DNA of 64,000 nt from positions 144,958 to 208,957 of the forward strand of contig QEOQ01000238.1 of assembly GCA_010279815.1 (NCBI GenBank), given 5' to 3'. The stretch's first letter is position 1. Every line of letters starts with the position of its first letter. The stretch comes from Brachionus plicatilis (lineage: Eukaryota; Rotifera; Eurotatoria; Ploima; Brachionidae). Positions 54,001-62,956 of this stretch are shown here, piece by piece. The translations under genes and the position numbers were made by a program. The notes under the pieces are model-generated. The model made no database searches. It worked only from the letters and a program-made list of their open reading frames with translations, and had not been told where the DNA came from.

Positions 54001-57000
54001 GAATTTTTATGTGAAATAAAAAATAATTTTTAATCAATATTTTGACTTTTTGAAATTCAAAATTTAATTTTGTTTGGCTCTAATATGTTTTAATTTAAAT
54101 TAAAATATAATTTAAAGCGTTTATTTGAGCCATACTTTGGATAACTCAATGTGGATTCTATCTTTCAAATAAAGATTTGGAAGAATCAATTAAAGATCAA
54201 TTAGAATAAAAAATATTTGTTTTTTTTAAATTTAAGTGATTTAATGTTTAATAAAAAAAAGAAACAAAAAAAGTTTAGTTCATTTTTTTATTGAGATTTA
54301 AAATAGTTAAGTTTTGATCATGTGATCGTGGTCATGAAATTCAAGTTGCCCATTTCTATAATTAAATATTTTTTTAGCGTAAAATTAAATTATCAAATAA
54401 TTTCGTGTTTCTAAAAAAAGCATATATTTTTATTTATTAAAGTAGACCGGAGCAAAAATTGAGAAACTTTTAGACAGGTCCTACAAAAACAATGAGAACC
54501 AAATATTCAAAATTTCCTGACCCTCACTGTTTTCAAAGCAAAAAAATTTAAAAAGTTTTGTCTTATGGTTTGGAATTTTCTGTACTTTTTTAGAATTAAA
54601 TTTTATTTTTTTTGCACTGAGCTAATACTCACACAGTTTAATAAAAAAATGGTAAAAATAGGAGAAAATTAAAATTAGATATATTGAAAACGAGAGTTAA
54701 ATATTTTTAGATTTTTGATGCTCCTTCAGAATAAAAATATATAAATAAAAAATAAAATAAAATAAAAATAAAAAAAAGGATAAAAGTAAGGTAGCAATAA
54801 AATTAAAAAATTAAATTGTTTATTTTATTTAAATTAATTGAGAACTAAATTTGACATCGAATTTAAATTAGGAAATTATATCAACTACTTTTCTGAAATC
54901 ATTTTAATTAATGTTTTTGAAATCAATGATTAAATTGAGTTGAGATTTCTTTTAAAAAATTTAAATTCTATTTGTTCCAAATTTTTTTTTTAAATTCGTT
55001 CCTAAAAACAAAATTATTTTTCTTATAGAAATAAATTATGACTATTATATTTGATTTCAATTTATTCTTTAAATCTAGTATAATTACATAATATCGAGTC
55101 TTTTATCTAATTAAAATTCAGCAGTTCTTTCATTGATATTTGATTCAATAATAATAAAACTTAAAAATTAGTCTGGGAAATAATTTTCAAATGTAAATAA
55201 TCTTCTAATCAACTAGCAAATTTTGAAAACAAATTTTTTATCGACATTTTCAATTACTATCCATTTCATATTTTCTATCAATTAAATCCTTAAGCTTTCA
55301 GCTTAACTAAAAAAATATCTTAAAAGGAAAATACTTATTTAAGTAATATTGTAAAGAAAAAACTTAATGAGTAAAAAAAAACTTTTTTCATTGTTTTTTA
55401 AAATATTCTTAATAAAATTTGAATGGTTTAATTATTTTATTTATATAGTTAGTTTTATCTCGCCTTGCTACACTCTTCTTCAATATGTTCTTCATTTCGT
55501 ATGATGATTCTAATTTTTTTCACGAATTCGGTCAGATTTTACTTGAATTCTGACCATTTTGACATTTAAAGTCCCGCTAAGAGAACTGTTTTTTACGTAA
55601 TTTTACATAATTACATAAAATTATGTATAGATTAAAATTTCCGAGTAAAAATCGAATGTTGAGAATTTTTTAGTTTTTTTTTTAATTTCTCCTTAAATAA
55701 AAAAATCAATTAATGAAAAAAATAAAATATTAATAAATATCTATTAATTCAATTAATTCTTAACAATCGATTTTTACGGTGTTGTGAATTTCAAATACAA
55801 ATTGAACAAAAATTCTTCATTTTTTGATAAATTAAGATTAAAGTTAATTAAAAATATTGATGAAAATACTGCAACAGCACCTTTTTTTCCTAAAATAAAA
55901 TTTTTTAGTGAATCGAATTGTTTTTTGTAGTAACGTAAATGTCCGATAAATATGACATGTCACTAAAACAGAGTAACCCTATTTTAGTGACATGTAATAT
56001 TTGAGTGAACACTGATTTTTAAAATTGAAATATTCGCTTTTAGTGACATGCAACAAAAAGCGAATATGCATAATATTTTCATAAAAAATAGCAATATTTA
56101 TGCATATTTGCTTATTGTTGCATGTCACTAAAAGCGAATATTTCAATTTTAAAAAATCAGTGTTCACTGAAATATTACATGTCACTAAATTTGTTAGTGA
56201 CATGTCATATTTATCGGACAATTACGTTAAATCAAATCAATAATCAATTTAAATCTTATTGATGCTGGTATTGTGACATTCAAATACAAATTTAACAAAA
56301 ATTCTTCTTTTTTTTATTAATTAAAATTTAAGTGAAAAAAATGTACCTAAAAAAATACTGCAACAAAATGCAACATACTTTGTTGCACCTTTATTACTAA
56401 AAAAAAATCATTATTTTCTTTTATTTTAAGTAAATCAAAGCAATTTAAAATTTAAATCTTATTCATATTTTATGATTTGTCTAATAAAAGCATGAGAAAA
56501 ATTATTTCAAGTAAAAAAGATGTAACACAGTATGTACTTTTTTGTAGTATTTTTTTTAGTATATTTTATTTACTTTAATTTTAATTAATCAAAATAAGAA
56601 CAACTTTTGAAGAATTTTTGTTCAATTTGAATTCAAAATTCACGGTTGCAATTTTTTCTTAAGTCGATTTTACCAAAATCTTAAATTTGGTAAAATTTAA
56701 TTATTATTTTATAAATTTAAATGTCACTGTCAATTTATAAAATGTGTCATTTGTAAAATGACTTGGCAATTGATAAAACTCCACAGAAAATAAATTTTAT
56801 ATTCACATAAGACTGAAATGCTCTTTTTGAAAAGCTGAGTGTAGTAGTAGTAGTAAAAATAACTGCGACTCGAGAAAGACGAGGAAAACCGTAGGCTGTG
56901 GCAGTTCTTTGCAATCACACCAGATTCTGTACCATAAACCATTCATCAAGTCTTGCTTTAAAGGAATTTAATGAATTTGCTTCAACAACATTTTTTGGAA

Positions 57001-60000
57001 AACGGTTCCAGTCGTTTACAACCCTGTTTGTTATAAAGTTGAACCGTGATGGACAATTTTTAATAAGTTCTCTTGTAACCATCTTTGCATGACCCCTCAA
57101 AATATAATTATTTCTTTGAACGTACCTGATTTCACTTACCAATTTAACAGTTTCTAGACTGTTTACAATTTAAAAAAACTGAATCAAATCGCCTCTTCTT
57201 CTTCTCGTATCCAAAGTGGTAAGTTTTAATCTTTTCAATCTTTCTTCATACTCAAGATTCTTAAAGGCTGGAATCAACTTCGTAGCTCCACGTTGTACTA
57301 TTTCTAATTCCTTCTTATCTTCTTTCAGGTATGGATTCCAAACACTAACTCCATATTCAATAAGAGGTCTTACCAATGAGGTATACAATAACTTAACTAC
57401 ATTGGCGTCCAAAAATTTAAAATTTTTCCAAATCATTCCCAAAATCTTATTCGCTCTGCCAGAAGAGTACCTAACATGTGCACCCCATTTTAGATCATTT
57501 TGAAAAAACACACCCAAATCCTTTTCCAATTTTGTTTTATATAATGATTCTGTTCCATATTTATTAAAAATTGTGTAGTCAAACTGAGGATTTTTATTAC
57601 CAATATGCATAACTTTACACTTTTCTTTGTTTAAATCAGTCGCCCATGTAATCGCCCAGCTTGAAACAGTATCTATATCGCGCTGTAAAGATAAGTTATC
57701 ATTTAGATGGTTAACAGCTGCTAAAATTTTCATATCATCAGCATAGACTTTTGTTTCATTATTTAAAGATTCGGACAAATCGTTTATGTAAATAACAAAA
57801 AGAAGAGACCCAAGGACCGATCCTTGCGGAACACCACTAGTAACATCAAGCCATTCTGATTCAACGTTACCAAGAACAACTCTTTGCTTTCTTCCATCTA
57901 AAAAATTTTTCACCCAATCTAATATTTTTCCTTCGAATCCATAAGCTGATAACTTGTAGATTAACAGTCGATGTGAAACTTTGTGAAAGGCCTTGGAAAA
58001 GTCAGTGTATACGATGTCGATCTGATTGCCAGAGGCTAGTAGATTTGAGATTATATTCATTGTTTCTAGTAAATTTGTAGAGCACGACTTTTTTGGAACG
58101 AAACCGTGCTGAGCGTTAGATAAAAGAGCGTTCTTCAATAAGTGCATTAACATTAGTTCTTTAATTATGCTCTCCAGTATTTTATAGACAATACTGGTAA
58201 GTGAGTTTGTAAGTTTTGCTTAAAATGAAATGGGAAGATTTTTCAGTAAAAAAATTTTATAAATTAAATTTTCAATTAAGCGTTTTGTTTAATTTTTGTA
58301 AAATTTAAGTTTTATTATGCACAAAATTTTTGATAAATAAAAATAATTTATTAAGATTAAAGTTGATAAAATTTATTGAATAAAATACTGCAACAATTTT
58401 TTTTTCACCTTTTATTGCCAAAATAAAATTTTTATTTTTGTTTTTTTTTAGTAAATAAAATCAATAATCAGCTTAAATCTTATTTAAATCTTACAATACC
58501 ATTGATGCTTTAAATTTTGCCTATTTTTACATGAGAAATATTATTTTGGCTAAAAAAAGTGCAATAAATTTACAAAAATTTAAAAAAGTAAAATTACATG
58601 AATTTACGTAAAAAAACAGTTATCATAGCAGTACTTTAAACAAAATATTTTGAAAAAAAATAATATAAAAATTTTAAAATTTATTTTCTTAAATAAAGAA
58701 GGCACTAAAGTGACAACTCCGCCGCCTTTTCGCAAAAACTCGACCGGCAACCCGATAAACCAAGTGAACTTGAACAATCCTCAATTGGCAGCTTTGGCCG
58801 CAGTATTGGCCAAGACAAATACTCAGAACAAGAACCCATCAAGTGAGAGCACATCGAACATGCAGAGGAGCTCGTCCCACGAGTCCCACTTGCGCAACAA
58901 GATCCAAATAGTGCACCAAAATGATGCGGCGTCATCAGCACCGCAAGCAGAGAACAAAGCAGATGACAATTGCTTTCTGGCAACGGGGGACCGGAGACTA
59001 TCAAACTCGGACAAGTGTGGCTCTGAGCTGAGCAGTCGCTGTCCGAGCGGACAAGCGTCGCCAAGTCTGCAAAGCCCGGGCCGATTTTCAAAAGCCTCCA
59101 ATTCAATGACCAACTCAATTGAGGCAAAGTCTTCCCAAGTGAACCGCGAGCACCGGTAAGTACTGTGTTAAAACCCCTTTTTTTTATAAATGCATGGCTT
59201 GAGTTTTGAGTTAACCCTAGTTGGACGAATGCATTTAAAGTGACCAACTGCAGTGTGTGCGGCAAAAAGCTTATTTTTGGAGTTAAATGCAAGAACTGCA
59301 AGTGAGTGAGCCTGACTAATTTTGTGATCTAAATTTTAAATCGAGTTTTGCCCATTTTTAATTCAGCTTAATTAAGACATTTTATTAAAGATTTATAAAA
59401 TATGTTCGCATTAGAAACATTAAAAAGTGTCTGGTCTGCCGCAAGCCAGTCTGGCACGGCCTCAAGTGCAAATACTGCAAGTAAAAAAGAAGAAGAAAAT
59501 TCGATTTTAGAGAAAAAATTTATTTTTGTTTAGGATTTAATTTTAAAAAAATTATTTTAAAGGTTCCGGTGTCACAAAGACTGTGAGAAAAAGGTGGCAC
59601 AATTTTGCAGCGTGAACAGCATGTCGTATTTTACGAACGATTTGCCTGTGATCAGCGTTGCGGACAATACTGAGCAGCCAAAGTTTGTCCAGTACTCGAA
59701 CACTTCGTCGGCGGCCTCTTCCACAACCGCCTCGCCAGCCCTGCATAATTTGAACCAGTCTCAGCTCAGCGAATCTTCCACTTTTAACTACAGTCCATCG
59801 AACAGCTTAACTTCAGCAGTGTTTGGCTTTGCCAACAAAATGGTCAATTCGAAAAATTCGACTCCCATCACAAATCACAAACCGGTCAAGTGTGTCAAAG
59901 ATCCACACTTCATGGGTAAATAAATTTACTTTACTTTTTGCTTTTTCTTTAATCCTTTTCACAGATACAGCGCTTTTGTAAAAGGTGCAGAATGGGCTAA

Positions 60001-62833
60001 TTGTGTAATTTTACAAAAAAGAAAATGTTTCTTTTTCAAAATATTTAATTAATTTTTTTATGAAAAAATTTTTAAAAAAAATTCAGCATTCCTTACTTTT
60101 ACTTACTTAATTTGGCAAAATTTTGTAACCAAAATATAAATCATTGAACAATTTAGAAATTAAAAAAAAGTTAAATTCAAACAGTAATAAAAATACTTAA
60201 AATAAGAGTTGTACAAAAGTCACAAGTCAAGTGCAAGTCAGGGCTATGACTTGTTTCAAAAATTTTAAAAAAAAACAAGTCAAGATTTTTTTCTTATTTT
60301 AAGAATAGGATTAAAATATAAATAAAAATTATAAGTATTGAATTTTTTTATTCAGGAAAAAATAAAAATATTTTATTTTAATTTTTTTTTCAATGTAAAT
60401 ATTGAAACATGATTTTTTAAACAATTCACATAATTTTCATATTCTTTTTAAGTGAATTTATTAATAAAAAACAAAAAAAAATTGTTTTTAAAAAAATTTT
60501 AGAAATAAATTAAACAAGATAAAAAATAAAATTTTTATAAAAATTTAGACTTAATGAGATACAAATTGAAAAAAAGTTAAAACTCTTAACAAAGAAAAAA
60601 ATAAAAAAAAAGAAAAAAAGTCTTAACTTGACTTGATTTCTTTTATATTTTTCAAAAGATTATTTATAAATTTATAATTTTTTGGTTAACAAAATGATTC
60701 AATTAGAAATGTAAACGTCAAAGAGATTTTAGAGAAAAAAAAATCTAAAATCAATTTTTACATAAACTATAATTTGTAAAAATAAAATCAGACAAAACAT
60801 CAACTAAAGTTACTTTTGAACTTTTCCCTGTAAAAAAAAATTCAAGTTAAGTCGTGACTTGGACTTGTCTTGAGACTTGAGACTTGATGAACAACTCTGA
60901 TTTATTTATTTGTCATCATATGTAGTTTTTTGTCAGTAATATTTATTTTTTTTTGTCAGTCCATTAATTGATGGCCTTAAAAATATATTTTTGTAAAAAA
61001 AAGTTTTATTTTTATGTTTATTTGTACCAAGCTAATGCTCCCTCAGAATAAAAATATAAAAAAAGATAAAAATAAATTTCTATAAGATAAAATTAAATAA
61101 ACAAAAACAAAAGAAGGATACAAAAAAAAATAAAACTAAAAAAAAAAAAGGTAAAGTAAAAATAAGATAAAAGTAAAATAAATAAAAAAAAATAAAACAC
61201 AATTAAAAAAGATAAATTGTAAGTAATGACAGGTGCAAAAAGTTTAAGTATTGAACAGTTCAGAAAATAAAGAATAAATAGTAAAATGGCAATATATTTT
61301 TATTTTATTTATATATCTGTATCGGGCTAATTCTTCTTCAGAATAAAAATATATGAAAAAAAAAATAAAAGACCGGTCTTTCCAGGACATTTTTAAAGGA
61401 CCGGTCTTTCCAGGACCTTTTTAAAGGACCGGTCTTTCCAGGACCTTTTTAAAGGACCGGTCTTTTTTGGACCTTTTTAAAGGACCGGTCTTTTTTGGAC
61501 CTTTTTAAAGGACCGGTCTTTTCTGGACCTTTTTAAAGGACCGGTCTTTCCAGGACCTTTTTAAAGGACCGGTCTTTCCAGGACCATTTTAAAGGACCGG
61601 TCTTTCTAAACGCACTGTCTTAAAGGCCATTTATTGGTCACAATATTGGTGACCCATAGATCACATAATGTTGGAGCCCCAATTTTCTTATATTTTTTGC
61701 TGTTTGTTGCTATGACAATTAAATTTTTTTTTTTGAAAGACTCGCGCTCTAGCTCATCGTGCAACAGTTCCGAGCCAAACTCGCCAAATTACTTCAAACA
61801 AATTCACAACCAGCAATTTAACCCTCACAAACTGAATACATCGGACAAAAAGCCGTCCTTCTCGTCCATATCCAATGCTTCGATGGGATTTTTCAACACC
61901 AGCCAGGCGCCCAACCAACTTGTCTCATCGGTCACCTCTACCACCACCCAGAACACACTGACAGCCTCAGACAACCCTCAGGACTCGCCCAAAACCGAAT
62001 CGGAAAACGCCGCCGAAGACGAGGACGAAACCGTGACCGAAGACTCGAAACACTTCGCTCAAAACTCCGAGCTTCAACAGTTCAACATCCAGTACGAGGA
62101 GATCACGCAAAAGACCGAGATCGGCCGTGGCCGATTCGGCATTGTCTACAAAGCCTATTGGCACGGCGAAATCGCCAGCAAAGAAGTAACCTTCAACCAA
62201 AACATCAGCGAGGACTCGGAAGAACTGGTCCACTTCAAAGAAGAAGTGTCCAACCTGAGAAAGACGCGCCACTCAAATTTGATCTTGTTCATTGGCGCGT
62301 ACATCAAGCCGCCCAAGTGCGCCATTGTAATGAGTCTGTGCCGCAGTCCCTCGCTGTACAAGTACCTGCACACCGAGTCTGTCTCGTCGGGCAACAAAGT
62401 CAACCTGGACTGGATCATAGACATTTGCACACAGATAGCGCAGGCCATGGGCTACTTGCACAACAAGCAAATGATACACAAGGACCTCAGGTCCAAGAAC
62501 GTGTTCATTGACGGAAACAAAGCGGTGATCAGCGACTTTGGTCTGTACTCGATTAGGCGTCTGTGCAACAGGCTCAAGAGAGACGACCTGTTGCCCATAA
62601 CAAAAGAGTGTTTGTACTATATGGCGCCGGAGCTAGTCAAAGTGATCGGCACTGGACGCATTGAGGCCGCATTTTCGCAGGCGTCCGATGTGTACGCGTT
62701 CGGCACCATTTGGTACGAGATGTTTTGTCATGAGTTTCCCTTCTCGTCCTACAGTGCCGACTCGGTATTGTATTTGGTCGGCAATGGCCTCAAGAATTTG
62801 TCGCCCAATATTCAATTGAGCAAAGAATTTAAA
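51011..62833 (+). CDS. ksr: Kinase suppressor of Ras (KSR), 3' end beyond the visible exons
   Basis: Exons 51011-51142, 51215-51887, 58699-59155, 59221-59301 (4a), 59415-59480 (4b, optional), 59563-59915 and 61740-62833 all keep phase; 930 codons with 4a only. The N-terminus (EQIDKIIRI, FAKQLTLLKQ, YPNLKKWLQLVNVPESLLNE, FNGFQCLRQL) is the KSR CA1 region. Exon 2's tail and exon 3 are Ser/Pro/Asn-rich with TTPPPFR. C1 zinc finger: CSVCGKKLIFGVKCKNC then FRCHKDCEKKVAQFC. Kinase: GRGRFGIVYKAYW, IASKEVTF, MIHKDLRSKNVF, ISDFGLYSI, MAPELVK, SDVYAFGTIWYEM. HKD instead of HRD is the KSR signature; Lys is kept in the ATP-site strand. The final kinase subdomains lie past the donor at 62834. KSR scaffolds RAF-MEK-ERK at the membrane. 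Start ATG 51011 chosen; no upstream in-frame ATG is evident. Confidence 0.95.
52261..52717 (-). pseudogene. SWIM finger + AT-hook fragment (MULE transposase tail) in KSR intron 2
   Basis: The minus strand reads RFNNDQWQLSECSCPDWKKN then YIYKHVIGVAYNLGLCQF, a SWIM finger (CxC...CxH) whose third Cys is Tyr here. A basic KRGRRKQAN follows, then a Gln/Asn-rich stretch and AT-hook KKRGRPPK before the stop at 52261. Same order as 35241-35565. A MULE source fits the MULE MITEs around it. The Tyr replacement and absence of the catalytic domain suggest it is dead. Confidence 0.6.
53310..53620. repeat. Degenerate ATGTCACTAAA element
   Basis: TTTAGTGACATTTCAGT at 53318 and ACATGTCACTAAAATAGAG at 53563, in inverse orientation, match the ends of the palindromic element at 55934-56227. 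Probably an older copy of the same family. Confidence 0.5.
53858..54351. mobile_element. hAT-type MITE, GGCAA-family copy 3, exact 8-bp TSD
   Basis: Flanked by exact ATTTCTAT (53850-53857 and 54352-54359). Ends GCGAAATTGATGTTCATGATC and, inverted, GGGCAACTTGAATTTCATGA. Interior A/T-rich and non-coding. This copy has the clearest duplication of the three. Confidence 0.85.
54360..55780. other. KSR intron 2, no feature recognised
   Basis: A/T desert. TGATGCTCCTTCAGAATAAA at about 54717 recurs at 61037 and, more loosely, at 61330 in KSR intron 5, so it belongs to a dispersed repeat. Confidence 0.5.
55934..56227. mobile_element. Palindromic MITE, arms about 130 bp, nested in a MULE-like MITE
   Basis: Ends (TA)ACGTAAATGTCCGATAAA and the inverse (T)TAACGTAATTGTCCGATAAA. 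Arms share ATGACATGTCACTAA, GTGAACACTGATTTTTAAAAT and AGTGACATGCAACA. It splits a MULE-family sequence between a TTTTTTGTAG-TAA edge and an AATCAAATCAATAAT edge. The duplication is short and T/A only (TA or TAA), pointing to Harbinger- or mariner-type rather than hAT or MULE. Confidence 0.8.
56830..58215 (-). pseudogene. 5'-truncated CR1-like LINE with nearly intact reverse transcriptase
   Basis: A minus-strand frame opens at about 58215 (LTSIVYKILESIIKELMLMH) without a start of its own and runs to 57170. Motifs: HGFVPKKSCSTNLLE, DFSKAFHKVSHRLL, SGVPQGSVLGSLLFVIYIND, VYADDMKI, KVMHIGNKN, EKDLGVFF, PLIEYGVSVWNPY, EIVQRGATKLI. One frameshift near 57170 leads to the conserved tail (RNNYILRGHAKMVTRELIKN, VVNDWNRFPKNVV, FKARLDEW), ending at 56915. 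The 3' end has TAC trinucleotides (about 56840), as CR1/L2-type elements end in short tandem repeats. It is in antisense orientation inside KSR intron 2. Truncated at 5', so immobile. Confidence 0.92.
59221..59301 (+). other. ksr: KSR exon 4a: first half of C1 zinc finger
   Basis: 81 bp, phase 2 in and phase 2 out, acceptor AACCCTAG and donor GTGAGT. Encodes WTNAFKVTNCSVCGKKLIFG then VKCKNC: CxxC-x9-CxxC, matching the KSR C1 spacing. With the His at the end of exon 3 and FRCHKDC...C in exon 5 it completes all zinc ligands. Confidence 0.88.
59415..59480 (+). other. ksr: KSR exon 4b: duplicated zinc-finger half exon
   Basis: 66 bp, same phases as 4a, acceptor TTCGCATTAG and donor GTAAAA. Encodes NIKKCLVCRKPVWHGLKCKY then C: CxxC-x9-CxxC again. 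It can replace 4a or follow it without breaking frame. If it replaces 4a, only five residues separate the exon 3 His from the first Cys, against ten with 4a, so the usual C1 His ligand spacing is lost. Confidence 0.75.
60204..60899. mobile_element. AAGTC-family hAT-like element in KSR intron 5
   Basis: Left end AAGAGTTGTACAAAAGTCAC then AAGTCAAG; right end ACTTGAGACTTGATGAACAA then CTCTG. Long A/T-rich interior, non-coding, no duplication recognisable. Larger relative of the 126-bp copy at 47940. Confidence 0.75.
60905..61345. repeat. Dispersed repeat shared with 4.3 kb and 54.7 kb
   Basis: TTTTTTGTCAGTCCATTAA-TGATGGCC matches 4360-4395. GCTAATGCTCCCTCAGAATA (61029) and GGCTAATTCTTCTTCAGAATA (about 61326) match GATGCTCCTTCAGAATAAA at 54718. 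A/T-rich simple sequence lies between. Confidence 0.6.
61374..61611. repeat. 28-bp G+C-rich minisatellite, about 8.5 copies
   Basis: Unit GGACCGGTCTTTCCAGGACC then TTTTTAAA, repeated at exactly 28-bp spacing; units 4-6 vary at CCA to TTT/TCT. Each unit contains the palindrome GACCGGTC and inverted AAAGGACC/GGTCTTT halves, so the array can form serial hairpins. It ends 128 bp before KSR exon 6. Confidence 0.95.
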
Positions 62834-62956
62834 GTAAGTTGAATGAACGGAAAAGAGATTTTTTTTTTCTTCTTTTTGAATTTTTTTTAGAGAAAAGAAA
62901 ATTTGAGCATTTTTTTTGTCATTTAGATTTTTTATTTATTTTTTGTCTGTGATCAG

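Larger units (their letters stand above)
52027..58600. repeat. Cluster of Mutator-like MITE fragments in KSR intron 2
   Basis: Relatives of the 49175 MITE occur at about 52027-52100, 52990-53305, 55783-55925 (continuing at 56230), 56271-56642 and 58320-58600. Shared text: TTGTGAATTTCAAATACAAA, GAACAAAAATTCTTC, AATACTGCAACA, TTTGTTGCACCTTTTT and AAATCAAATCAATAAT. Copies are truncated or nested in each other, and none has clear duplications apart from the 49175 one. Density here is far higher than elsewhere in the window. Confidence 0.75.

Noticed and set aside
61374..61611. CRISPR-like or promoter array
   Set aside because: 28-bp units abut directly; spacer-like segments are the same in each unit.
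62155..62815. Several antisense and shifted frames over the KSR kinase exon
   Set aside because: Shadows of the G+C-rich coding exon.
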